Assembly: GCA_029990175.1 (NCBI GenBank) | Contig: JARKIP010000035.1 | Span: 35,106,001 to 35,170,000, forward strand | Direction of reading: 5' to 3' | DNA length: 64,000 bases | From: Petunia secreta | Lineage: Eukaryota; Streptophyta; Magnoliopsida; Solanales; Solanaceae | Shown: positions 53,001-62,793 of the stretch, piece by piece | How positions within the stretch are numbered: the stretch's first letter is position 1 | How the letters are laid out: every line of letters begins with the position of its first letter | Notes under the pieces: model-generated | Seen by the model: the letters and a program-made list of their open reading frames with translations, nothing else | Database searches by the model: none | Told to the model about the DNA's origin: nothing | Made by a program: the position numbers and the translations under genes

Positions 53001-53722
53001 GAACCCCCATGATGTGAAGGAATTGATTCCTTAGGCAACCCATTGTTTGAGAATTTGGGTGAGGTGGATGGTTCTTTGAGTGACCCTACTATTGCTAGTT
53101 GGGGTTATGATGAAGAAGAATCTATCATCAATGCCTTCCTTGAGAGCTTGACTTTTGAGAAGGGTTGCTTAGGTGATGAAGTTGGAGTTGAAAGGGAATC
53201 CCTTGGTGTGAGTAAGTATGCTCTAAAGAAGGGGAGTGGAGTACTTGATGTTACTTGCATGATGGGTTACTTGACTCACTCCACTCCACATGTTGATCAC
53301 ACCTCGAGGATAGATTGGTTTGTTGATCTTGAGCTTAAGGTTCAAGGGGATTTTGATAGCTTGATCTTGAATTTTTCATATCCCCATGGCTTATATGATC
53401 ACTATTGTGTTAGGTGCATGATGATCTTTAACCAAGTACTTTTTGTTCTCTTTGGAGACTTGATATTTGTGCTTTTAATTGATGCTTGGTTATATCACAA
53501 GAGTGTGTTTTCCACACTTCTTGCACTAACCTACTTTCAAAGTAGGAGTTCTTGTGTTTGCTTGTCGTTGCTTGTAGGTTCTAAGCTCCATGTTAAGGCA
53601 AGGGAGATCTTGGAAGAGACCTATGTCAAGGTGACGGTCAAGAGTTACAAGGGAGGAGAGCATTGGGCACCTCGAGGAAATGATGCCAAGGACGTGAACG
53701 CATTGATTTCGAGAACGAAATC
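50076..53722 (+). pseudogene. B2 gag-protease-X-integrase tail protein, one in-frame stop
   Basis: From ATG 50076: coiled coil, LGNPQ repeats (84-101), RG patch (about 154-160), complete gag core (about 205-370). The zinc knuckle has lost its first Cys (ISKCKGYGHIAKEC, about 431-444). Protease has DSG at 530-532 and LFGRPW. Region X starts at about 690 with PHHDVSS, CDLCYDTPP, DLEES and DDSSS. A TGA at 53010 replaces the Trp of EPPW found in the tandem A protein. The same frame then stays open through the rest of X (KKGSG, a single IDAWLYHKS module) into a remnant of the integrase C-terminus (KLHVKARE, APRG) and ISRTK before the A2m insertion. RT, RNase H and the integrase core are absent. 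This shows directly how X replaced pol. Confidence 0.85.
52309..52356 (+). promoter_or_regulatory. Candidate 3' splice site at start of X (B2)
   Basis: CTAAC at 52309-52313, a T/C-rich stretch and GTGTAG ending at 52356, then GTACATTTGAAG. Same order as in D1 and the tandem A element. Confidence 0.5.
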
Positions 53723-54537
53723 TGATGCAATCGAAAATAGCAGAAGCTAAACTATACGATACGCGGAAGCAAATAAACGAGATAAACAAGAAATCGAGAT
53801 TGGGAAGGCAAGAAATAGAAGAAAGAATCGAATTCAATTCACTAACGTTAATTGAATCCAAAAGGGAGAAGGGAAACTCGAACCTTACAATGGAATCAAA
53901 CTAGGTGTCGATCTCCATAGGCTCCAAGTCGAGACATACACGAGCCTCGGGCTCAAACAAGAAGGGCTCAGCCTCTTCAATGTTCTCTCTCAATTCTATC
54001 TTCTAAACAATGGCTAACTAATGAAAATGAAGAGCTAATATGCTATATATACATTTACATTGGATATTGGACAAAAATGCCCCTGAAACTGATTCTGCCT
54101 CGCTGATCATCCTCTCCTCATCGCGATCGCGCCAGGAAGGCTCGCGATCGCGCAAGGCAACTTCTAAGGCATTGCGATCGCGCTAGGAAGCTCGCGATCG
54201 CGCAGGTCTCCATCATCTTCACGACCTTCAGCATCCTCAGCTTCGCCTTCGCGCTCAAAGACACGCTGTCGCGCAGGCCAATGCAATACTCTTCGCGATC
54301 GCGTGAGAAGCTGTCGCGATCGCGAAGAACAAAAGTTCTTCCTTAGGCAGTGAGCTCCCAGTTTGCTCCCCTGTTTTGCCCTGTTTTGGGCTGCCCAGTT
54401 TCCTGCCCTGTTTTCCTCCGTCCTTGGCGCTCCAATGCACGATCTTCAAGATGTTTCCGGAGGCCTTGACTCGTATCCCTTGTGCTCTCGAGCTTGGCTT
54501 TTGATGGTTGTCGTTTAGGCCATTTTATATTGCATCA
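53723..54537 (-). repeat. LTR (3' LTR of A2m)
   Basis: 815 bp; GCGATCGC cluster at 54118-54330 and TATATATA at 54044-54051 on the minus strand. Has no TRSQAK-coding segment. Confidence 0.93.
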
Positions 54538-54639
54538 TCCTCCCCTTCTTGAAAGGATTTCGTCCTCGAAATCGAACCATCAAAACCTACAATCAAAACA
54601 AGCACAACCAAAAACTTCCTACTTCACAAGTAGGTGAGC

Positions 54640-57528
54640 TTAAGCAAGAATAAGTGCAAGTGGTGTGGAAAACACACTCTTGTGATAGAGCCAAGCATCA
54701 ATACCTATTAAAAAGCTGTCCCCAAAGGAGACAACAAGGTCTTGGCCCGACAAGAACAAGCACTCATTTTTCAAACAAGCAAAGAGATCAAGGATATGCA
54801 TGTAGCAATTAAATTCTCCACGACCCCTAAGCCCATGATCAACACACCAAGCCTTCAAATCAATTTTATCACAAAGTGACACATCGGCTTTGGCATGTTC
54901 AACACTCAAGGTGTGCTCAACATATGGGATGGAGTAAGTAAAGTAGTTCAATTCACAACTAACATCGATTACTTTACTCCCCTTCTTAAGAGCATTCTTA
55001 TACACACCGAGAGGTACCTCCTCACCTCCAAATATCCCTCCAAGACAACCCTCGTCACTAGACAAACTCCCAAGGGAGGTCTCAAACAATGGATTATCTA
55101 TAGAGTTAGGCATTCCAATCCATGGAGGTCCAAACTCACACCCTACTCTAGTTTGATACAATTCACCATTTTCATTGAAGTTGTCCTCATACAAAGGATT
55201 AGTATTGGCACACTTCTCAAGTTCATTAGCAAGCAAAGGTGAAATTCTCAAACTAGAGGCCACATCTAAACTTGAGGAGCCATCGAACACAAGTCGATCT
55301 ATCCCATTCTCAAGAGACTCCTCAAGGTTATGACCTTCCTCACTACGACACAAGAAACCACCACTATCAAATAAACAATCAAAGGGAAGAATAGGATAAT
55401 CATGCAATTCATCTTCTCCTTTATCAAACATGGGTGGGGTGTTATAACAAGGTTCACAAACAAGGTCAACTTCAATATTCTTACTAAAGAGAGGTTCAAT
55501 GAAAACCGAGCTCACATCATGATGTGGCTTTTCAACCCTCTCAACTAGTGGTTCAATTTCACACACAAGTTGACCCGAAGGCTCTACACTAGTTGCAAAC
55601 ACATTATACTCATGCAAATCATCAACTAGCATAGAGTTGTTACAAGCAAGATCACAAGACAAGGAAGTATCATGCTCAAGGGAGGAAGAACTAACACATA
55701 CCTTTGAAGTGTAATGAACGTCTCCACCTTGTAGCTCGCATTCGGCATCTCCTTCACCTTGTCTTTCCATCTCGGAACATGGTTGAGGCTCCATCGGTTT
55801 GCCTCCAAGAATACCTACACAAGTACTCAAACAAGTAGAAGAAAAAGACAAAGGGTTAAGGTTAGAATAAGGGGTGTCCTCACTCTTTTTTCCCTCTTTC
55901 TTTTCCCTCATTTTTCTTTCAAGGCTAGGTGTAGATTCGGGTGGTGACATCCCGCTCACATCACTCAACACATCCTCTCCTTTTTCCACTCGAGGAATGT
56001 CACCGGTCACTCCCTTACTCCTCTCAATCTTTTGTCTCTCAAATTCGGGCGAATTGGGACGAGGCCCAAGAATGCCCATAGCCGGAGTAGGTGGACTTTT
56101 CACGTCAACCCGGAATCTAGGACTAGGAGACTCATCACTTGACGTCTCCTTCTTCTTCGTTGGTGAACCACTTGGAATTGGAACTTGTGGTTTCGGGTTC
56201 ACCTTGTTGATGTCTATCAACCCTTTTCTAGCACATGTCCCACCATTGCTTGTGTTTGTAGGACTTCTTGTTTGCACATTGTCAACCATGGAATGAAGTT
56301 CTTGCTCCTTGCTCCTTTGCCTAGCCAAAGAAGGGGCACTAGTAGGCACTCGGCTCCTCGCCCGGTAAGGCACAAAATCATAGACTCTTTGCCCTACGCC
56401 CACAAGATACGCACCCTTCACCACACTATATTGCACCCTCTTCCCCTCCAACCACGGCTCACCTATCCACACATCAACATGACGCATGGGATACACGTCA
56501 CACCAAACATAGCATTTATAACCTCTATGAGATATGAGTACCCGAGCCTCCTTAGAAACCCACACTCCCTCATACTCATAAGGATGCTCTAGCTTATGGC
56601 ATGGTATCCTAAGCCTATCAACCAAAGAGGTGCTAATACAATTGGCATCGGTACCACCAATCTTGAGCAAGTATCCTCCAATACCACCTACCTCAACAAC
56701 GAACCTACATCTACCCAAGTCTTGCACATTGGCACCCAAATGAGAATTTGGACGCCCACAAGTGTCAACACCAACAACTTGGGTCTTCCTTATCCCTCCA
56801 CTAGTGGCAACACCACTAGAACAACCTCCACTTCCCGTCACTCTCCCAACATTAGCAATGTTGTTGGAAGTCAAGGAAGGAACCTCGCCATGGAACCCAT
56901 AAGTGCCTCTCGCCTTGGTTCCATAGCCCATAGTACTACTCCTACTACAACCATCCACGCCCTTCACGGCATATAACCCCTTCGTAGCAAAAGCAACACC
57001 ATCTCCAAAACCATCCTCCACATGGGAATTAGAAGCATTAGGCCGCTTAGCGTACCTAGAAGATGCAAGCTTCTTCTTCCCCATGGAACAACCACCACCA
57101 CCTCCCATACTAATGGAAGGCCCTCTACTACTCCCTTGTACACCGTTAGCAACACTAAGAGAAGATGCATAAGAATAACCCATATGTTCAACATCATCAT
57201 CAACTCTATCTAGGTTGCTACCATCAATATCAAATTCTTCACAAGAAGAGTAAGTAGGATCACCATACCTTGAAGCGTCACCATCTTCGATTTCTTGACT
57301 AGAGGCATAGGCATCATCACAATCTTCATCACGAGCCTCATAGTCTTCATCATTCTCACGATCATCATAGTGAACCGCTTCATCAACATAGGAGCCATGG
57401 TTTCCATAATCATAGTAATGGCCATCATCACCCTCATAGGAACCATAGTCTCCATCATCACCATACGAGTCATAGCAACTCGCATCATCTCCGCATGAGC
57501 CATATTCCCCACAATCAACATCCGACAT
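54640..57528 (-). CDS. Acidic N-terminus, inactive protease-like domain and X
   Basis: 962 residues from ATG 57528. Residues 1-120 are very rich in Asp, Gly and Tyr with loose DYGSYEGDDG-like repeats; 130-270 Gly/Ser-rich; 273-385 align with retropepsin (YPM...VWIGEPW corresponds to VPM...LLLGRPW) but have IGG in place of DSG, so no catalytic Asp. Region X follows with KIERSKGVTGD, PHHDVSS, CEPCYNTPP, KKGSK and a single IDAWLYHKSVFS near the C-terminus. No gag, RT or integrase is present. It is the full-length counterpart of the partial ORF at 2-2713. The N-terminus may replace gag function, or the protein may be something entirely different; I do not recognise it. Confidence 0.85.
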   Translation of the reverse strand: MSDVDCGEYGSCGDDASCYDSYGDDGDYGSYEGDDGHYYDYGNHGSYVDEAVHYDDRENDEDYEARDEDCDDAYASSQEIEDGDASRYGDPTYSSCEEFDIDGSNLDRVDDDVEHMGYSYASSLSVANGVQGSSRGPSISMGGGGGCSMGKKKLASSRYAKRPNASNSHVEDGFGDGVAFATKGLYAVKGVDGCSRSSTMGYGTKARGTYGFHGEVPSLTSNNIANVGRVTGSGGCSSGVATSGGIRKTQVVGVDTCGRPNSHLGANVQDLGRCRFVVEVGGIGGYLLKIGGTDANCISTSLVDRLRIPCHKLEHPYEYEGVWVSKEARVLISHRGYKCYVWCDVYPMRHVDVWIGEPWLEGKRVQYSVVKGAYLVGVGQRVYDFVPYRARSRVPTSAPSLARQRSKEQELHSMVDNVQTRSPTNTSNGGTCARKGLIDINKVNPKPQVPIPSGSPTKKKETSSDESPSPRFRVDVKSPPTPAMGILGPRPNSPEFERQKIERSKGVTGDIPRVEKGEDVLSDVSGMSPPESTPSLERKMREKKEGKKSEDTPYSNLNPLSFSSTCLSTCVGILGGKPMEPQPCSEMERQGEGDAECELQGGDVHYTSKVCVSSSSLEHDTSLSCDLACNNSMLVDDLHEYNVFATSVEPSGQLVCEIEPLVERVEKPHHDVSSVFIEPLFSKNIEVDLVCEPCYNTPPMFDKGEDELHDYPILPFDCLFDSGGFLCRSEEGHNLEESLENGIDRLVFDGSSSLDVASSLRISPLLANELEKCANTNPLYEDNFNENGELYQTRVGCEFGPPWIGMPNSIDNPLFETSLGSLSSDEGCLGGIFGGEEVPLGVYKNALKKGSKVIDVSCELNYFTYSIPYVEHTLSVEHAKADVSLCDKIDLKAWCVDHGLRGRGEFNCYMHILDLFACLKNECLFLSGQDLVVSFGDSFLIGIDAWLYHKSVFSTPLALILA
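55816..55865 (-). promoter_or_regulatory. Candidate 3' splice site at start of X (A2m)
   Basis: On the minus strand CTAAC (55865-55861) is followed by a T-rich tract and GTGTAG ending at 55816, then GTATTCTTGG. Confidence 0.5.
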
Positions 57529-58625
57529 TGTTGTAACACCAAAGAACAAAACCTCCCAAAAGTCACTCCCTCACGTGTAGCACTCAATATATGTACACTC
57601 AAGAGCGAGGCCTTATCAACTTGGGAACCAAGGTAATCACAACTAGCATGTCCAAGTTAAAGTTCGGAGTGGAATTAATGAGACTCTATGTACGGACGGC
57701 TATTTAAAGTGCGCACTTGAGGCCAAAAGGAGTTCTACGACTCTTCTTTGAGTTCTAATCTCCTCTACGCACGAATACCTAATACGCTAAAGGATTAGTG
57801 TCTTTCAAGTAGGCCAATTACCTTCAAAACACTAACCAAGAGGTACGGTAGAAAACGGGACACAAAAGATTCGACTCGAATCGGCACCAAACGGATTTGG
57901 AATCGGATGAAATTTTGTTTGTGATCTACAAACTCATCATATTTAATGGTCCAATTGGAGTCATGATGTTTGGAAACTGTTCGGAAGCCGTTGCGAACAT
58001 TCTGTCCCAAAACTGGAATTCTGAAATTTTTTTGTTCTTCGCTATCGCGACCAGATGCGCGCGATCGCGAAGGGTTAATTTTTTCAAAAAATAATTTTGT
58101 TCTTCGCTATCGCGAAATTGCTCTTCGCGATCGCGAAGGGTTAATTTCTGCGATTTCACAGCAGCTCAAAAATGGGTTTTTTTGGCGTTTTTGGCCAAAA
58201 CTTTGGCTCGATATCAACCCGAAACACAAAACAAACGATACCCAAAGGTGTATACAACTAATATCATCAATCCCCAATAGTTTTTCAACCCCAAACAACA
58301 ACAACAAGCTTCGATTCGAGATTGAAGCGTTTTCAAGAATTTTCAAACTTTTGGATTTTGATTTTCGAAATTTTTGAATCGTAACACCAAAACACGAGAT
58401 ATGGATATCAAAACGACGGGATTACAACAAGGAACAAACCCCACTACTTTTTAACACTCGGGGATTCGTATCCAACCCGCTCCACCAATTTTTTTTCAAC
58501 TTTTCTAGTTTTTCAATTTTTTTGTTTTTCTTCTCTTTTCAAGAACAAACAACACAATCACAACTACGACAAGAACAAGACCAAGGATTCGTAAGAACGA
58601 AGCCTAGCCGTGCTCTGATACCAAC
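57529..58625 (-). other. 5' leader of A2m with primer-binding site and palindrome cluster
   Basis: Primer-binding site TGGTATCAGAGC is the complement of 58612-58623. GCGATCGC and GCTATCGC motifs cluster at 58037-58140. A GTGAGGGAGTG block precedes the ORF, but the usual GTAG/GTAC junction before the ATG is missing. Confidence 0.8.
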
Positions 58626-59411
58626 TGATGCAATCGAAAATAGCGGAAGCTAAACTATACGATACGCGGAAGCAAATAAACGAGATAAACAAGAAATCGA
58701 GATTGGGAAGGCAAGAAATAGAAGAATCGAATTCAATTCACTAACGTTAATTGAATCCAAAAGGGAGAAGGGAAACTCGAACCTTACAATGGAATCAAAC
58801 TAGGTGTCGATCTCCATAGGCTCCAAGTCGAGACATACACGAGCCTCGGGCTCAAACAAGAAGGGCTCGGCCTCTTCAATGTTCTCTCTCAATTCTATCT
58901 TCTAAACAATGGCTAACTAATGAAAATGAAGAGCTAATATGCTATATATACATTTACATTGGATATTGGACAAAAATGCCCCTGAAACTGATTCTGCCTC
59001 GCTGATCATCCTCTCCTCATCGCGATCGCGCCAGGAAGGCTCGCGATCGCGCAAGGCAACTTCTAAGGCATTGCGATCGCGCTAGGAAGCTCGCGATCGC
59101 GCAGGTCTCCATCATCTTCACGACCTTCAGCATCCTCAGCTTCGCCTTCGCGCTCAAAGACACGCTGTCGCGCAGGCCAATGCAATACTCTTCGCGATCG
59201 CGACAAAAGTTCTTCCTTAGGCAGTGAGCTCCCAGTTTGCTCCCCTGTTTTGCCCTATTTTGGGCTGCCCAGTTTCCTGCCCTGTTTTCCTCCGTCCTTG
59301 GCGCTCCAATGCACGATCTTCAAGATGTTTCCGGAGGCCTTGACTCGTATCCCTTGTGCTCTCGAGCTTGGCTTTTGATGGTTGTCGTTTAGGCCATTTT
59401 ATATTGCATCA
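58626..59411 (-). repeat. LTR (5' LTR of A2m)
   Basis: 786 bp, shorter than its partner mainly through loss of about 29 bases within the palindrome cluster (near 59200). Palindromes at 59015-59205. Confidence 0.93.
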
Positions 59412-59434
59412 AAATCTTCTCAAGAAGGGGAGGA

Positions 59435-60244
59435 TGATGAGACCCAAATCGCACCAAGACACTTTCCTGAGACCCAAATCGCACCAAGACACTTTCCAAC
59501 ACTTTCCGACTTGTGCCAAGCTTGGAAGATACAATGGACTTGAAGTCAAGGGCTTTGGAAGTGTTCCGGATGGTTTCATCATTAGGCTCCATGCCTAAGG
59601 AGGAGGAAGGAGGCCCAGCACAGCTAGGCGCCCCGCCTAGCCCAGGCGCCCCGCCTGGGAAGCTTTCTGCCTAAGTGTGCAAAATGGTGCCAGGCGCTCC
59701 GCCTACCTAGGCCCCCAGCTCAGGCGCCCGCCTACCCCAGGCGCCCCGCCTACCCCCAGGCGCCCCGCCTGGACTCAGCATAAGCCAGGCGCCCCACCTA
59801 GCCCAGGCGCCCCTCCCAGTTCGCAGATTTAGTAGACTTTTACTATTTTGCCCTACGTGGCTTATTTGTTGAACCTTATTAGTAAGGGTAGTTAAGTCTT
59901 TGTGTAAGCTTGGGAAACACTATAAATAGCCAAGCCTAGCTTATTTTACATTGAGTTGATGTTGAATGATGAATTGAATATTGTAAAGAGTGGATTCTCT
60001 TTGGGTTTATGAAAACCAACCTTAGTTGGGACTTGTTACTTCTAGTGGATTCTAGTTGCCTAACAACCCCGCCCCGATCATTCTACTTGCGGGTCCTAGT
60101 TGGCTCGAGGGTAGTTGCATAGCGTAGGTGTTCTTGTCCTTCTTCCGGGGTGTAACGGAACAAGTTCTCCGTTGCTACTTGGGATTAGAGATCGAGTTAC
60201 GTCTCGTTCTTATCTTTTTACTTTCCGCATTTTTATTCTCATCA
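59435..60244 (+). repeat. LTR, family B (3' LTR of B2)
   Basis: 810 bp, 18 bp longer than the 5' LTR because of one extra CCCAGGCGCCCCGCCT unit near 59640. A few substitutions. TATA at 59921-59928. Ends TCTCATCA, here preceded by TTTTTAT instead of TTTTGAT. Confidence 0.95.
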
Positions 60245-60944
60245 GAAATTGAGGCGTCCTCCTCCAAGGTATCATCACCTACATCAAAAGAAGTCAAGTC
60301 ACTAACATTGAAAGTAGTCGACACATTATACTCACCGGGCAAATCTATCACGTATGCATTGTTGTTGATCTTGGACAACACTTGGAATGGTCCATCGCCC
60401 CTTGGTGCCAACTTCCCCTTCCTTTGGTTGGGAAATCGTTCCTTGCGGAAGTGCACCCATACCCAATCTCCCTTCTTGAAGTCCACCTTCTTTCTTCCTT
60501 TGTTTTTCTTGGTTGCTATCTTCTCATAGGCCTCCTCCAAAGTCTTCCGCGCCTTAGCATGAAGTTCAAGCAATGCTTTGGCCCTAGCTTTACCTTCAAA
60601 ATCAACAACCATATCCCTTGGCAAAGGGGTAAGATCAAGAGGAATCAATGGGTTAAAACCATAAACACACTCAAATGGAGTCATGCCAATCATGCGATGT
60701 AAAGTGCGGTTATATGCAAACTCCATGAGTGGTAGCTTATCAATCCAAGTCCCGGCCTTTCCTTTGGTCATAGCTCGAAGTAGGGCTCCCAAAGTCCGGT
60801 TCACCACCTCGGTTTGCCCATCGGTTTGAGGGTGGTGGGACGTGGAGAAAAGTAACTTGGTGCCAAGAGCACCCCACAAACACTTCCAAAAATGGCTAAG
60901 GAACTTGGAGTCCCTATCACTAACAATGGTGCGAGGCACCCCAT
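60245..60944 (-). pseudogene. pol: A3 integrase C-terminal half
   Basis: On the minus strand it reads from GVPRTIVSDRD through TEVVNR, the C-terminal KGDWVWVHFRKERFP region and GDGPF to SDLTSFDVGDD and DASIS. The frame is intact, including the position where A1 has lost a base. The upstream pol is cut off by the D element at 60945, and the last codons continue at 38979-38945 beyond the B2 insertion. Confidence 0.92.
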
Positions 60945-61704
60945 TGATAAGACCCAAATCGAGCAACCATCTAAAAACACCATCCAAGGCCAAGGAAGAG
61001 CTTATGCATTGGAACGCCATGGAACGAGGACCCTTAGAGACACATTTCGAGGCGTTTCAAGCGGCCAAGGAAGCAGGCGCACCGCCCACTAGACTAGGCG
61101 GACCGCCCACTTTGTGTCTAGTCTCTGGATATTGGGGCGCCTACTGCAGAGGCGGAGGGCCTACTTGGGGCGCCTACTGGAGGCCAGGCGGGGCGCCTAC
61201 TACACTAGGCGGGGCGCCTACTACACTAGGCGGGGCGCCTAGTTGCTGAGAAGGATGCGGGATTTCTAGTTTTTATCCTATGTAATTCCTATTAGGCCCC
61301 TATGTGGCATATGACTTTAGAACTTACTTAAGGGTACTTTAGGCCTTTCCTTATGTCTTGAATGAGGCCTATAAATACTCCATAGCTTAGCATTTTTACT
61401 TAGTTAGCTATTATGATGAATGATTGAATGTCAATTGACAATGTTCAAGAGTGGATTCTCTTTGAATGAAAACCCTTTGAGACGGTTTGAGTTTACTAGT
61501 GGATTCTAGTTGAACCCCAAACCACCCCGATCATTCTATTTGCGAGTCCCAGGTGCGGCTCGAGGGTAGTTGCATAGTGTAGGTCCTCCTTGACACCGAT
61601 ACGAGGGTATTATGGAACGAGTTCTCCATAGTTACTTCGTAGGGAGTTCGAGTAGTGTCTCGCTCTTTATCTTTATTTCCGCGTTTCGTTTTTGATTCTT
61701 ATCA
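60945..61704 (+). repeat. LTR, family D (5' LTR of D3)
   Basis: TGATAAGA to TCTTATCA, 760 bp. GGCGGACCGCC and GGCGGGGCGCC palindromes at 61070-61240, TATA at 61370-61377. No TRSQAK-coding segment, which hints that D3 is an X-type element. Confidence 0.93.
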
Positions 61705-62793
61705 TCTTGGTATCAGAGCAAGGCTCGGGTTTTGTTTCTACAAACCCCCGACCCTTGATTCTTCGTGCCTAGGTTGGTTTCTATCTTAGGTTCTTGTTTA
61801 TTGTTATTGAAAGAAGAAAATCACAAAAAAATTGGAAAATTGAAAAATACCAAAAATTTGTTCTATCTTGTGTTTTGGATTGATTCGTGTTGTGATTGAT
61901 ATTGGGGTTTGTTCCTTATTGGAAACCCGTTATTTTGGTACCCAACACACACGATTTGGAGTTGTATTCAATGATTTGAGATTTGAAACCCTTGAAGAAA
62001 TTGAAAAAGCTTGAAACCCTAGCTATGAACATGATGAACATGGTAGATTGTTGAATTTTGATTGGGTTTTGATGAAATTGATTGGGGTTTGATCTCTGTG
62101 CTTGAAACAACGTTTGGGTACCTTCGGATTGATAAAACAACGTGTGGATTGTTGGAATTTTGGGTGCCAAAGGCAAGAAAAATGAGTTTGAACAGTGCTG
62201 GAAGTTGCACTAGGCGGGGCGCCTAGTAGAAGGGGCGGACCGCCTACTTTTTGTTCACTCTCTGGATTTTACAGAGGCGGACCGCCTAGTAGAGTAGGCT
62301 GACCGCCTACTCCCCTCTAAAGGGAACCAGGCGGACCACCTACTCAAAACAGGTGGGGCGCCTACTTCCTTCAAGTTGGGCATTGGGTAGTTCCTTCTAG
62401 GTTCTCTTGATTTGTTGATTGCATTGCTTCCGGTTAGTGCTATTAGAGTATAATCCTACTCGATTAGTGCTAATTACTTTGAGCTATTAGGATCATCGTG
62501 CCATAGAAAGGAGACTAGAATTCAAAGAAGATCCGTAGTATCTTTTGATTCAAGTCCTCATTTAAAGTGCCTATCGTCCAATCGAGTCCCATTAACTCCA
62601 CTCACCCCGGAGAGCATTTGGACTTGATAAGTGAGTGATTGAGTTGTGGTTCGTTGGTCAACTACTTGAAGCTTTTAGACTCAAACTTGTGTGAAATATC
62701 CATCCCCCACTAAACACGAGCGAGCCGAGTGAAAACAATTGTAAGGGAGTGGGTGAGGAATTTTGCTAACGTTTGTTGCTTTTTGTAGGTACT
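61705..62793 (+). other. 5' leader of D3 with primer-binding site and palindrome cluster
   Basis: Primer-binding site TGGTATCAGAGC at 61708-61719. At 62213-62370 GGCGGACCGCC and GGCGGGGCGCC recur, together with CTCTGGAT and ACAGAGGCGG phrases also found in the LTR cluster, so the two clusters look homologous. The gag ATG is preceded by GCTAAC, a T-rich tract and TGTAG/GTACT. Confidence 0.8.

Larger units (their letters stand above)
53723..59411 (-). mobile_element. Family A-type non-autonomous element with inactive protease and X (element A2m)
   Basis: LTRs at 53723-54537 and 58626-59411, target duplication AAATC (53718-53722 and 59412-59416), primer-binding site and polypurine tract (complement of 54538-54550). 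It encodes only one protein. LTR ends are TGATGCAA/TTGCATCA and GCGATCGC clusters are present, but the LTR body differs from that of A1. Confidence 0.95.
38980..60244 (+). mobile_element. Family B retrotransposon carrying gag-protease-X, with two nested elements (element B2)
   Basis: 5' LTR 38980-39771, leader 39772-40079 and 49139-50075, ORF 50076-53722, polypurine tract 59422-59434, 3' LTR 59435-60244, target duplication GAAAT. A C element (target duplication CTTGT) lies in the leader and a minus-strand A element (AAATC) in the pol tail. Without them the element would be about 6.5 kb. No RT is encoded. Confidence 0.94.
38195..60944 (-). mobile_element. Family A retrotransposon, minus strand, split by B2 and D3 (element A3)
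   Basis: Visible parts are the 3' LTR (38195-38944), the polypurine tract and pol 3' end (complement of 38945-38979), and the integrase C-terminal region (60245-60944). The B2 element separates them with target duplication GAAAT (38975-38979 and 60245-60249). The 5' end is lost beyond a D element inserted at 60945. Confidence 0.92.

Noticed and set aside
59625..59818. Regularly spaced palindromes resembling a CRISPR array (also 39170-39350, 49507-49650, 23880-24066)
   Set aside because: Spacing is irregular, repeats are short and degenerate, they lie in LTRs or leaders upstream of a TATA box, there are no cas genes, and the DNA is plant.
60842..61249. Plus-strand frame with GGAPTTLGGAPTT-like repeats
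   Set aside because: It is a chance translation across minus-strand integrase sequence and the palindrome cluster of the D3 LTR.
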